This document shows, piece after piece, positions 10,748 through 21,278 of a stretch of DNA of 42,672 nucleotides. Each line of letters opens with the position of its first letter. Positions within the stretch are counted from its first letter, which is position 1. The notes under the pieces are model-generated. The model worked only from the letters and a program-made list of their open reading frames with translations. It did not search any database and was not told the DNA's origin. Position numbers and translations under genes: made by a program. Source of the stretch: Triangularia verruculosa. Lineage: Eukaryota > Ascomycota > Sordariomycetes > Sordariales > Podosporaceae. The DNA lies in the NCBI GenBank assembly GCA_033296885.1, contig MU864067.1, forward strand, positions 1-42,672. The letters are read 5' to 3'.

Positions 10748-13121
10748 TCACTTCTTCTTTTGATTCTCCGGGTTGTACTTGTCCTTCCAAATCCTAAAAA
10801 AAGATGACACAAAAAAAACCCGTCGTCAGTCTTGGTCAAAAAAAAAAAATCAAACCGAATAGAAAATCTGCCCAACCAATTTTTTCCCGCCCTTTCTTCT
10901 TGAGTAACACTACCACAAGAGGTGTACACAGCATTCCCGCGCCCGCGATACAGAAATGTGGTGATAGTAAACACAACGGGGTGGTGTGTGTGTGTGTGTC
11001 TGTGTGCAACGCACTAGCGCAGCCAGCAGCCAGGCCCGGGCCAAAACGGAAGACCTGCATCACCTCACTACTGACACCCCCCTTCCAAACCAGTCCAATC
11101 GGAAAAAGGGCATCAGATCAAAGGAAAGCCCCTTTTTCTCTGACCTCTCAGAAATCGGCACTGCGAGGGGGGTGTGCCCAGAAGCAAAAAAGTAAGGCGG
11201 ACAACAAAACCTCTGGCCACGAAGGGACAGGAAAGCAGCTTTGCTCACCCTATCATGCAAAAAGCAAAGCAGACGGCAAGTCATATCTGCAACGGCAGAG
11301 TAATTGTTGCATAACAGCTTGCAGCTTGTGTGGGGAAGAGGACAAGAAGAACGGATATGTGCTTACCAGGTGTTTCCCAGAATCTTGTTTCCGTTTTGCT
11401 CGGCCTTCCGGTAGTACTTCGCTGCCGTAAACTGTTCATGCAGTTCTACTGTCAGCCTCATGTGACAAAAGACCTCAAAAGAGTGTGGTGCTCCCCCGCT
11501 CCCCCCCTCACGGGTGGGAGAGAGAAAGAGAGAGAGTTTGTGACTTGTGATTCGTCCTCTTCAGGCAAAAAGCCCCATTGATGCCCAACTCCCTGATTCG
11601 ACAAGAAAGCCACAATTCCCGGCCGGCATCACTTGTCGACAGGCCGGATGTGAACTTGACCAGTGTGCCGTTGATATGTCCAGCTGGCATGATCACGCTG
11701 AGGCAATCTCGATGGTCTCCATGTGGTGCAGCAAAAGTTGACAGCTGAGAATGTGAGACAAATCTTACTGACCTTGTCCTTCTTAGTGCCGAAACCCTCA
11801 AGATAGCACCATGCGACTTCGTTCATCGCGTCTGTAAACAACAAAGATGAGCTGGTTAGCCTCTTCACCATGGGCGTTGTCCAAAAATGGTGGCCAGCAT
11901 ACCAGTATCGCCGAGATTCGCTGCCGTTTCGTAGTACTGAGACGCATTGTTAGTATAAACAAAAGATGTGTTCGACTGACGGCCCTTCAGGAGGAGCTCG
12001 CTCGAGCACACTTGTGCAAAACTCAAGATGCATAGCAGCCACGTCGAAACGTCACCGTTACCCGTCCGCCGTTGCATTCGAGAGACAAGTCGTAGTTCAG
12101 AATAACATACCTGCTTTGCAGCAATAGGGTCCTTGGCGATACCCCATCCGTGTCGAAAGCAATTGGCCAATTCGAAGATGGCCAAAACAAGCTCGCCCTT
12201 GGCCGCTCCTCCTTTCTTGAGTCCTGCTTGGAGAGCCATCTGCTCGACCTCGGCGGCGTTGGATGCTGCCGCTGAGAGATAGTTTACGGCGGCGGTAGTA
12301 TTTGCTTGACACCCCCATCCGTGTCTAGTATCCGTTAGTTTACGACCATGACCATCATTGGACATGTCCCGCCAGTTTGCTGGTGCTTTGCAAGATGGAT
12401 CATCCAGACTCTAGCGCAAGCATGGCAGAGGCACATACCTAAGGGCAAGACCATAGAGAACCTGGCTGAGGGGATTGTTGGCCCCCTTAGGATCCGCCAA
12501 CTTGCCAAACAATGCCGTCGACTCCTCCAACTTTCCTGCCTCGTGCAGTCTGATAGCCTCCTGGATATCCTCGTCGATGGCCTTCGAAGACACCACCTTG
12601 ACTTGGGGGTCCGGAGCTTCATCCCCGGACGCATCGCCTAAACGCAGCTGAGGTAGAGTTGGCGGAGCACTTCCGTGATCGGGAGACCCTGGCCGACTGC
12701 GGTGCTTTTCGTTCTCGCGAGCAAGCAGCGTGGCCCGCTTCTCCCATTGCGACTCTGTTCCTTCCTTATCCTCGACACCTCCCTCCGGAACCACGATCTC
12801 GGGCAAATCCTGTGGCACGATCTCGCTACTGGCTGGGCTACGACTTAGATGTAGTCGCTGTGATAGGCGCTTGTGACCACCGCTCTGATTACTCGAGGCC
12901 GATGCGCTTCGACTGCGGTTGCTCCGGAAGACATCAAGGCTGCGGCGGGACTTTTGAGGGGACTGCACGCCTGGACTCAAGTACATGCCATTATCAACAC
13001 CGGGTGGCTCCCCCGGCGGGTGAATCACCTCGGCGCTGTGCGTATCGGAGCGGACAAAGGTAAAATCGGGGGTGCCGGTTCCCTCCTCCTCCTTCTTCCT
13101 GAACTTGTCGCGCAGACCCAT
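10748..13121 (-). CDS. Sel1-repeat protein, Nif1/Dsf2-like
   Basis: Six exons (13121-12439, 12324-12111, 11936-11903, 11831-11773, 11431-11367, 10793-10748) give 366 aa. The N-terminal half is basic, serine-rich and probably disordered. It opens with MGLRDKF and a fungal-type PDFTFVRSDTHSAEVIHPP motif. From about residue 205 the chain is helical Sel1/TPR-like: repeats end in YGLALRHGWG, ELANCFRHGWGIAKDPIAA, AWCYLEGFGTKKDKFTAA and KYYRKAEQNGNKILGNTWIW. Sel1 repeats are protein-interaction scaffolds. The closest recognised family is fission yeast Nif1, which interacts with the Nim1 mitotic kinase, so a cell-cycle or cell-end adaptor role is inferred. The last exon, IWKDKYNPENQKKK, lies beyond a 573 nt intron and intron 4 is 341 nt, both long for this genome. 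Start 13121 is the only ATG that precedes the conserved motif in frame. Confidence 0.82.
10984..10999 (+). repeat. Short GT microsatellite in intron 5 of the Nif1-like gene
   Basis: Eight GT units, followed after a CT interruption by further GT. It lies inside the 573 nt last intron of the minus-strand Sel1-repeat gene, so the transcript carries the CA version. Confidence 0.85.
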
Positions 13122-13817
13122 ACTGAAACCAATTCGATGAAACAAGAGGAGCTAACGTCAGGTTTGGCACTTGAATATGTTTGCGACTCGGTTTTCACAG
13201 TAAAATGATAGTCGCAGTTGGTTCCTCGGGATGCCGAGGTGTCCGGCGCGGGTGGATTGGTGTGATTGCCCAAGTAATAATATTGCCAAATTCACGATGC
13301 GACAGCCCACATGCGGGGTACAGAGAGAGACGAAGTCGAGACCGGTAAAAGCGAAGGATTGTGGTATTAGAAAGGATAATAGCAAAACGAAAAGAGAGCT
13401 GAATACCTTATGGACAGAGACAGTGGTCAGGGTATGTACTCAGTTGCACTTGGCGCCATGTTTGAAGACCTCAGCCCGACAGCGTTCTTCCTGGAGATTG
13501 GATGTCGTCCGTTTGGGATTCAGGTCTTGGGCGGGGCGGAGTCTTCAACACGGCGGAGGCTGCTGAGCGGCGGCTGTGGCACACCCATGGACCCCTCACC
13601 AGGTCTAGCCAGAGAGGAGTTTGGCGTGGCATTGCCAAATCAGGCATTGTCTGCGTTTCTATGACAGAGAGGCATGAGCAGGAGCAGCTCGTCAGTGATT
13701 ATTGTTGCCATTGAAGGCAAGACGACATAACTTGGTGGGCCGTGCTCTCTAGGCTTCCTCTGGTTTTTTTTTCATGAGAAAACAAATTATATCCCAAACG
13801 ATATAACAGATCATCAA
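13122..13817. other. Upstream region of the Nif1-like gene
   Basis: About 700 bp between the minus-strand start codon and the tRNA gene. It should hold the Nif1-like promoter and 5' UTR. I see no convincing coding sequence and no clear TATA or CCAAT element. Confidence 0.45.
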
Positions 13818-13913
13818 GCCCGATTAGCTCAGCTGGTTAGAGCGTCGTACTAATACTGGTACCAACCTGTAAATGGTATGCGAAGGTCAACAGTTCAATC
13901 CTGTTATTGGGCA
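13818..13913 (+). tRNA. tRNA-Ile (anticodon AAT) with a 22 nt intron
   Basis: The cloverleaf can be folded by hand. Acceptor arms GCCCGAT/ATTGGGC pair with one G-U; the D-arm is GCTC...GAGC; anticodon stem TCGTA/TGCGA has one G-U; T-arm AACAG-TTCAATC-CTGTT is intact; the discriminator base is A. The loop reads CT-AAT-A, so the anticodon is AAT at 13852-13854, decoding isoleucine codons after A34 to inosine. A 22 nt intron (13856-13877) sits at the canonical position after base 37; the mature length is 74 nt. The CCA end is not encoded, as expected for a nuclear eukaryotic tRNA. The internal A and B boxes are intact. Confidence 0.93.
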
Positions 13914-13919
13914 TTTCCC

Positions 13920-13923
13920 TTTT
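13920..13923 (+). terminator. RNA polymerase III terminator of the tRNA gene
   Basis: A TTTT run begins 7 nt after the tRNA 3' end, the usual pol III stop signal. Confidence 0.7.
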
Positions 13924-14318
13924 GCAAATTCCCATCCACACATGCGGATCCCCTTTTTTTTTATCTGACCTCCTTCCTATTCAAAGTTCTGGTGTCCGTC
14001 GTCAACATGGGCAAGACGAACTGACGAAGTAACTTTTGGATGTCAATGTTGTCACAATCATCATGTGGAACCAAACCCAAAATTGGCGAGCTCTAATCAG
14101 GTTCGGGAAACGACCGTTTTTTCGCTCCCAATAAATAAATTCGGCGCCAGCACGGACCGCGAGTTCATGATTTGGACCCTGAGCTGAGCTGAAGCTCTAT
14201 CTAAAACACACACATGAGCCAAGCAATCGCAATTGGCTTTCGTCGCATGGCCGATTCTATCGAGTTCGGCTGAGGCATCGCGGCGCCGTCACATCTCACG
14301 TCCAATCTCCTGATCACT
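13924..14318. other. Promoter interval of the proline-rich protein gene
   Basis: About 395 bp between the tRNA terminator and the next start codon. It should contain the promoter and 5' UTR of the gene at 14319. No further gene or clear motif is visible. Confidence 0.4.
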
Positions 14319-16439
14319 ATGGCTCCGACGCCGAAATCAACGCCGATTCGCCGGCCATTGACCCTGAAAGGAGTCGAAAGGAAGAAGCCTGGACCGGCAC
14401 CGAAGCCCCTGTCCGAGAAGCTGAAGGCGAAGGCCCTCAAGCAAATCAAACGCGTCGAACGAAGCTATACCCGCGAACGCAAGATCGAAGTGTTGCTGTA
14501 CCTTCTCACTCACCGTGTGCCAGACTCGGGCCCACGAAAAACACCACGTCGTCGGATTGGGCAGCCGCAAGAGGACTGTTCAACACAACCCATCGTCGAA
14601 AATGAGAATGGCGAGCTTGTCTGGTACAGGGCGCCCACATATGCCGAGGCCTCTAACTTTTGGAAGATACCTACGCCAACAATTCAGGGGTGGTGGGATT
14701 CAAGGGATAAACTGCTCGAGGGAACGGGCATCGAAGTGCCCAAGGTAGGACCAGGAGGAGTCCCAAAGGCGCTGGAGGGCTGGAAGCCATTAAGCCAACG
14801 CTCCAACTTTCGAACCAAAGAAGGGATGCAGCAAGAAGACACGAATTCAGGTACGAATCGGGTTCCTCCAACTCCATCTCCATCTGGAACTCCTGCTGCC
14901 AGCTTGTCAGCTGCTGTACCGACGACAACACCGGCACCATCCGTTCGAATTATAGGCCGTGTAAATCCACAACCGCATTATAAACCCCCTCCACCGGCAC
15001 CTCGCCAACCTGCACCATTGGCCCCCGCCCAGACACCACGGATTCACCCAGCTCAGAATAGACCGGTCCCACCGGCGCCTCCGGTTCAGACACCTCCCGT
15101 CCTACAGGCAACCCGGCCGGCAGCCCAACCAGCTCCGCAGCCTCCTCCGCAACCCGGAAAATCTGGCCCCCAACCCGCCGCCCACCCACAACCGTCTCCG
15201 GCGTATCCACAAATACCGCCGGCTTTCAACCCTTCGAATTATGTTGTGTTGTACACCGGACCACACCCAGGTCCTTGGAGTTACCCTGGGCAGCACTGCA
15301 TCCCTCCGGGCACAGTGTTGCCCATAGTTTATGCTGGGCAGCCAGTAGAGCTAGGTCCGCCATGTTTTGTCACCGTTTACCCCGGCCCACCCTCTGCTGC
15401 GCTTACGCCGCCGGCTCCGAATGGCACGCAACACCGACCACCACCACCGGCTCCGCAACCCGGTCAACACCCACCTCCACAACCGGCTCAGGCTTATGGA
15501 CCACTGCAAACTCCGCATCCGTCACATTGGCCGCCGCCTAGTGCCCAACAGAGACTACCAGGTCCATACGCAGGACCTGCCAACTATGTCAGCCCATACG
15601 CACCTCCAAGCAACCAAGCCGGTTTACCACCGCAGGCACTGCAGAACACCGTATCTCAAGGCCGGTCCTCACTGCGGACACCAGGTGCGAACTCCGGATA
15701 TGCCAGCAAGCCGAAACCTCATGCCCAGCCGTCTCCCGCCGTGCCTAACGGCGTTAATACCCAGCCTGGGCCCGGGAATCAAGGTCAAGCCCCAGTTACG
15801 GCCCAAGGTCCACCTCCTGCGGCCGGCTCTAAATCTGTCTCTTCCACGGAAACCCAAACAGAGAGCCCGGTACATGCACAGCAGCAGAATGCCAGCAGCA
15901 GCAATAATCGGGCCGACAAAGCGAAGCATGGCTCTCGGGCGCCAATATCATCGACTGGTGACCAGGACGGAGAAGTGCCAGCAAATACCGTCCAGGAAGA
16001 GTCAGTGGCACCAGATCTAGATTTAGCTTCAACAGATACTACCGTCCAGCAAACAGCAGGCGCGGAGAAGGCGCCAGAAGAAAGTATGCAAGACGCCACC
16101 ACACCGGCTGAAGACGATGCAGCAATGGAAGAAGCCCTCGAGCATGCCATGGAAGAGGTGATGCAGCAGGAGGCGATTCAGGAAGCCGCCGCCACTGTCG
16201 AAACGCCCGCCTCGTCTGTTTTGTCATCTCCAACTGACGGACCAGCTGAGACACCCATGGATATTGACAATAACGAGCAGTCCTCCTCCTCCTCGCCGTC
16301 AGAAGGAGGCTTCGAAACTCCTCGTGAAACACCTGCTGCTGCTGTTGAAAAAGGTGATGATGACGGGGATGATGTTATGGTTGATACACCGCCTGAAGAC
16401 CATTCGTCCGCGGAAATGGATGAAAGTGAAGAGGAATGA
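14319..16439 (+). CDS. Proline-rich protein with putative helix-turn-helix N-terminus, function unknown
   Basis: Single uninterrupted frame, 706 aa, starting CACTATGGCT. The first about 140 residues are the only folded-looking part. They comprise a basic stretch with KKPGPAPKP (AT-hook-like), a helix RKIEVLLYLLTHRV (54-67), and APTYAEASNFWKIPTPTIQGWWDSR (about 105-129), which resembles the second half of a CENP-B/pogo-type DNA-binding helix-turn-helix. Residues about 170-530 are proline-, glutamine- and alanine-rich low complexity, and the last 150 residues are strongly acidic (ending MDESEEE). This layout suggests a nuclear DNA-associated protein, possibly domesticated from a transposase-like DNA-binding domain, but no catalytic DDE region is present. 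I do not recognise a named orthologue. Absence of introns in a 2.1 kb gene is unusual compared with its neighbours. Confidence 0.8.
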   Translation: MAPTPKSTPIRRPLTLKGVERKKPGPAPKPLSEKLKAKALKQIKRVERSYTRERKIEVLLYLLTHRVPDSGPRKTPRRRIGQPQEDCSTQPIVENENGELVWYRAPTYAEASNFWKIPTPTIQGWWDSRDKLLEGTGIEVPKVGPGGVPKALEGWKPLSQRSNFRTKEGMQQEDTNSGTNRVPPTPSPSGTPAASLSAAVPTTTPAPSVRIIGRVNPQPHYKPPPPAPRQPAPLAPAQTPRIHPAQNRPVPPAPPVQTPPVLQATRPAAQPAPQPPPQPGKSGPQPAAHPQPSPAYPQIPPAFNPSNYVVLYTGPHPGPWSYPGQHCIPPGTVLPIVYAGQPVELGPPCFVTVYPGPPSAALTPPAPNGTQHRPPPPAPQPGQHPPPQPAQAYGPLQTPHPSHWPPPSAQQRLPGPYAGPANYVSPYAPPSNQAGLPPQALQNTVSQGRSSLRTPGANSGYASKPKPHAQPSPAVPNGVNTQPGPGNQGQAPVTAQGPPPAAGSKSVSSTETQTESPVHAQQQNASSSNNRADKAKHGSRAPISSTGDQDGEVPANTVQEESVAPDLDLASTDTTVQQTAGAEKAPEESMQDATTPAEDDAAMEEALEHAMEEVMQQEAIQEAAATVETPASSVLSSPTDGPAETPMDIDNNEQSSSSSPSEGGFETPRETPAAAVEKGDDDGDDVMVDTPPEDHSSAEMDESEEE

Positions 16440-16838
16440 GTAAATTTATCTTTTATTCCTTGAAATTCTGTAGACATGTTTCAACGGTAATTTGTGCTTC
16501 TTTTCTTGCCAAATATGGACATAGCACGGCGTTGCTACTCGCGAAAGATGATGTCAAGAATATTGCAACTTAAGAAGAGGAAAAGGGGGGGGGGAAAGAT
16601 ACCGTGGATTGGAATTTTGTTACGATATATGGATGATTAGAGTTAATATCATAATACAAACACAACACAACAACCAAACTGTTGTTTGCAAAGTATGAGG
16701 CGGACCCAGGCTGAAGTCATTGTTCTTGATTTGGATCTGAAATTCATAAAACACCAGCCCTATCTACCATGCCATATTAACCCACAAAAGCCCGCCCTCT
16801 ACTCCCCTAGATAAGGTACCCTTCACGGCCACCCACCC
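16440..16838. other. Convergent 3' intergenic region
   Basis: About 400 bp between the stop codons of two converging genes, AT-rich with a short G run near 16585-16594. It should hold both 3' UTRs and poly(A) sites. Nothing else is seen. Confidence 0.5.
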
Positions 16839-19778
16839 CTAAGAAAGACTAGCAAAAGCCCTCTTCCTCACCTCCTTCTTCTGCTGCTCCTCCTCCTCCC
16901 ACTTCTCATCCACAAACCCCTTGACGCTCCTCTCCTCAATCTGCATCCCGACCACCCTCAACGCGGCAATATTATACCCCATCTCGTCCTTCTGCTTCCT
17001 CAGCGCCTGCCTCAGATTCACCCTGATCCCGTCCAGCATCCCCCTCATCGTTCTGCTGGAAACAATCTGCTTGTGGTGCGTCTTGAGCATAAAAAACAGA
17101 ATCCGGCAGGTAAGCGGAATGTTCATGCTCCGCAGCGCAAACAGGTTGAGGAAGGTGAACAGCATCGGGACCGAGGCGAACGGGAGGACCAGCAGCGCGT
17201 CGTGGAGGGCCGACGCCTTGATCTTGGAGAGCGTGTTCATGACGTACTGCTCTGCTGTCATGTTGCCTAGCGCAATGAAGATGAGGTTGCGCTGCGGAGG
17301 CGCGAGGTTCGGGTTGCTGGCTTTCGCGACTTCCCACTCCTTCACCACGTTGAGGTCCGCGAGGCCGAGCTCGAGGGCTTCGGCTATTCTCTCTCCCGCC
17401 ATTAGTGTTTCAACTGTCTGCTTTGATGCCGCGGCCACTTCGCGGTTTTCATCCTGGGCGTCTGCGTCTTGCTCTAGCGAGGTGGTGAGGGTGGATTCGT
17501 AGAGCTCTTCGAGCTCCTTCTCGCGTTCTTCCTCGAGGAAAATCTGCTCGTCGGTTTCCTCCCATACGCGGATGGACTTGTCGTGGGAGGCCGAGACCAG
17601 AAAGTTGCCCGCGTGGGCGATGGCGAGGGCCCAGATCTCGCCGTGGTGGCCGTCGATGCGTTGGATTTGCTCGAATTTATCCGCGTCCCAGTATTTGATG
17701 GTGCGGTCTTTGGACGCGGAGAAAAAGTGGTGGCCGTTGCCTTCGGAGTTGTGGGGAATGAAAGCTACTTGGAGGATAGAGTCTTGATGGCCAAACAAGG
17801 CTTTGTGGCAGTCTCCAAAGTCGAGACCCCATATCCTGATGTTCTTGTCGGCGGAAGAGGTGATGATGAGTTTGCTGTCGTAAGAGATGTCCATACTTAG
17901 GACGGGAAGTTTATGGCCGTAAAGGTTGAGGTAGAGCTTTAGGGTGTCGACGAAGAAGACCTTGACTGTGCTGTCCAAGAGGGAGACCGCCAAGAGCTTC
18001 GAGTCTGGTGAGAATTTCAGACTGAGAATATCGTCAGACACCTTGAGTATCCTTGACTGGACGAGCTTGAGTTTTGGTGTGGTTCTCGTTGTGCCGAGAA
18101 CTTGTTCTTGCACAACCTTGAAGTCCCAGAACTTGGCTGTTTTGTCCGCGCCTCCTGATACCACCGACTTGCCGTCTGGATGTACTTGCAACGCCCAAAT
18201 AGCATGGCCCTCGTGTGCGTTCACGCTCTCCAACAATGCCGCCGAAGCTACATCGTACAGCTGGAGCTCGCCCTCCTTGGTTCCCACCACTACCACCTTG
18301 TCGCCTGGCAAAAACGCGCAACAGAGCGCATAACCACATTCAAACGTTCTGATGCACGCTTGTGTCTTTACATTCCAAATCTTCAGGGAACCGTTCGCGG
18401 CAGATGCGAGCATCTTGTCGTCAGAGCTCAGGGATAGCGAGCGAATGTCTGTGCGATGCCCTGGGAGATCAACGCCCAATGCCTTGTTGTAGTCTGGAAC
18501 ATCGCCCTTGGATTTCAGCTTGTCCTTTCCAACAATCGTGTAGAGCTCCAGCAAGTTGTTTGTAGACCCAACAAGTAATTGCAGATCTTTACTCCCCTGC
18601 TGTATCGCCCAGTCGACTGACCGGACCTTGCCCGTCGTTCTGACGATAACATGCTGCGCGAACACATCCGATATCTCAGCCTTGGTGGTATCATCGGCGC
18701 CCTCTTCCTCCATCTCAACATCAGCCCCCTTTTTGTCCTTTGCCAGCTTCTCCTTTCTTCTCTTCTTTTTCCTGGCCAAGCTCTTCTTCACTTCTGATTC
18801 TGTCCGTATCCTCCAGATCTCGACGCTCTTCTCGACTCCGTGTACGGCGAAATAATCCCGGCGTGGGTGGAAAGTAACCTCGACTGCTCGTTCTTTGCTC
18901 GATCGGTGTAATGTGCCGCGGTCATTGAGAAAGTTGACTGATTGCGAGAGGTCGACCCGTTGCGCTGAAGCGGCCAGCGCTGCCACATTCAAAGCCCACA
19001 CCTTCATTTCGCCATCGTTTCCAGCAGTAACGCAGCCGCTCAGATCTGGTGAGACTCCTAGCGCCCAGCATTCGCCATTACTTTGCGCGACGTGTGTTTC
19101 AATACAGTGGCGCGATGAAAGGTCCCAGAGCTTGATCAGCGAGTCTTTGCCTGTCGTGAGGAGGAATCCTTCTGTGCCCTCGTTGTCCACCGCCATCAGT
19201 GCCTGCTCTCCATCTTCTTCTTGTACCACCGGCTCTGGCTCGATAAACCTTAGACCGGTAATCTGATCCTTGTGTCCTCTCAGCTTGTATTGTCCCACCT
19301 CGGCGATCAAATCCCACACAATAACATCGGTGTCCTTCGAACCGGAAGCCAGGCGCACACCGGTCTTGTCAAAGGCGAGGATGGTGACCGCCGACTTATG
19401 TCCGTTGAAGCTCACCACCGAAGTGGCAATCTTGCTGTCCCAAATGCGAATGCTTCCATTTTCGTAGCCGACGGCGAACAGGTCGGGGTCGGTCTTGCTT
19501 TGCGCGACTGCAGTTACTAAAGCTCTGTTGTTCTCATCTTTCCAACGGCTGAGTAGCTCGCCCTTTTTTATATCCCAAACTAGTACTTCCTCATTGGCGG
19601 CGACAACAGCCTGGCCGGCGCTGCTTTTCGACTTGTCCTTGGGCGACCAGACAATGTTAGAGCTGCTGGATGCGACGACGCCGAAGGACTTTGATGGCTC
19701 GAATTTTCTGGAATTGTCAGGGATTTGTCGGCGACAACTCTAAGAGAAACCGAATACTTACAGGTAGGACTTGACCAT
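16839..19778 (-). CDS. utp12: U3 snoRNP-associated WD40 protein Utp12/Dip2 (WDR3)
   Basis: Component of the small-subunit processome that cleaves and folds pre-18S rRNA in the nucleolus. Two exons: a 17 nt first exon 19778-19762 (MVKSYL) and 19707-16839, separated by a 54 nt intron with donor GTAAGT, give 961 aa, close to the yeast protein's length. The N-terminus MVKSYLKFEPSKSFGVVASSSSNIVW is typical. The chain carries about a dozen WD40 repeats with clear WD endings (DVIVWDL, LIKLWDL, TAKFWDF, NIRIWGL, TIKYWDA, SIRVWEE), in two propeller-sized blocks with a lysine-rich insertion near residues 313-332. The C-terminal about 200 residues, including IAEALELGLADLNVVKEWE and a long helical stretch, form the Utp12 domain. 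The gene is divergent from ARPC2. Confidence 0.95.
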
Positions 19779-20124
19779 ATTTGCGATTCAAGATTGTCCA
19801 ATGCATGCCCACCTCTCAATCGTGGTGCAATGTCCTTGCGCTGGAGGGAAGTGCTTGTCTCGCCCAGAACTTTTTTTTGGCGGCGATAAGATAAGAATTT
19901 CCCGCTGACATCGAAGTTGAACACTAGCCACAGCAGCAGGGGTCTAGTGGCTGCTGCTCCGAGGAATTGCGGGGCAGTAGCTTCAGGGGAGGGGCCTGAT
20001 CCGCAGCTGGTCGCAAGCCGAGCAACGTCAGCCTTCCCAGTTCAACTGACAGGCCCCACTAAAGCTTCCCCCGACTTCACCATCAACACCATAGCTACCA
20101 GGGACCACGAGATCAGGGGACAAG
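19779..20124. promoter_or_regulatory. Divergent promoter region of utp12 and ARPC2 genes
   Basis: 346 bp between two start codons on opposite strands. It contains GATAAGATAAG (tandem GATA motif) at 19885-19895 and an inverted AGCAGCA/TGCTGCT pair (19932-19938 and 19952-19958). Regulatory use is inferred from position only. Confidence 0.55.
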
Positions 20125-21278
20125 ATGTTGCTGCTAGACTACCAGAATGTGCTGATACAAACCGTTCTCACGGAGCGGTTCTCCGGGTGAGTTTTGTCTC
20201 TGCCAATCTCACCGTTTATATACCGCCCCCTGAAGCATCACCGCCATAGCTAACCAACAATGCGCCCAACACAGAGCACCCCCCGTGTCCATTGACCAAA
20301 CCGTATCCGACTTCGACGGTGTCATCTTTCACATCTCCACCCCCGAAACCAAGACCAAGATCGTCGTGTCTATGCAAATTCGATGCTACAAGGACCTCAT
20401 CCGCCACGGCGCCGAAGAGCTCCTCGCCGAGGAGTACGGCCCCTATGTTATTCCGCCTGAGCCGGGCTATGACTTTTCCATCCAAGTCGACCTCGAGAAC
20501 CTCCCGGAAGACAAGGAAGCCCGCGATGATCTGATCAGGAAGATTTCTCTGCTTAAGCGCAATGCCATGGCTGCTCCTTTTAAGCAGGCGTACGAGGAGC
20601 ATTACCACCTGAAGGCCGAGGCGGCCAAGTTCACATCCGAGGAAGCGCCGCAGGGCGTGAAGGAGGGAGGAGATGTGAAGGCTATTCACTACCGCGAGGA
20701 GGAGGCGATTTACGTCAAGGCCAGCCATGACCGTGTTACTGTCATCTTCAGCACCGTGTTCAGGGAGGAGACGGATCGCGTGTTTGGAAAGGTGTTTATT
20801 CAGGAATTCGTCGATGCTCGCCGGAGAGCGATTCAGAACGCGCCTCAGGTGCTGTTCAGAAACGACCCACCATTGGAGTTGCAGGGCGTGCCCGGTGTGA
20901 AGAACACGGGGACGGGCGAGATTGGTTATGTTACTTTTGGTATGTCTTTTCATAAGAAGCGTGGAACAATATGTGCTGACATACAAAACCAGTTCTGTTC
21001 CCTCGTCACTTGACTCCTCAGCGGATGAATGATGTCATTTCGCACATTCAGACCTTCCGCGATTATTTCCACTATCATATCAAGGCCTCCAAGGCGTATA
21101 TCCACACCCGTATGAGAAGACGGACAGCAGACTTCCTCCAGGGTAGGTTACAGATCCTGTCACGCTGGGCCAAGTATCGCACTAACATTGTTGACCAGTC
21201 CTCCGGAGAGCGAGACCAGAGAACGAAGAAAAGGAGCGCAAGACGGCGAGCGGAAGAACCTTCAAGGCTGGAAATTAG
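20125..21278 (+). CDS. arc35: Arp2/3 complex subunit 2 (ARPC2, p34/Arc35)
   Basis: Core subunit of the seven-protein Arp2/3 complex, which nucleates branched actin for endocytosis and polarised growth. Four exons (20125-20186, 20275-20939, 20993-21142, 21199-21278) give 318 aa, typical of the family. The first exon encodes MLLLDYQNVLIQTVLTERFSG and joins to APPVSIDQTVSDFDGV, a recognisable ARPC2 N-terminus. Other signatures are the acidic-to-aromatic GYDFSIQVDLENLP, VFIQEFVDARRRAIQNAPQVLF, and TFVLFPRHLTP across the second splice junction, followed by FRDYFHYHIKASKAYIHTRMR. The C-terminal helix ends in a basic tail. All donors are GT with good consensus (GTGAGT, GTATGT, GTAGGT). Confidence 0.96.
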
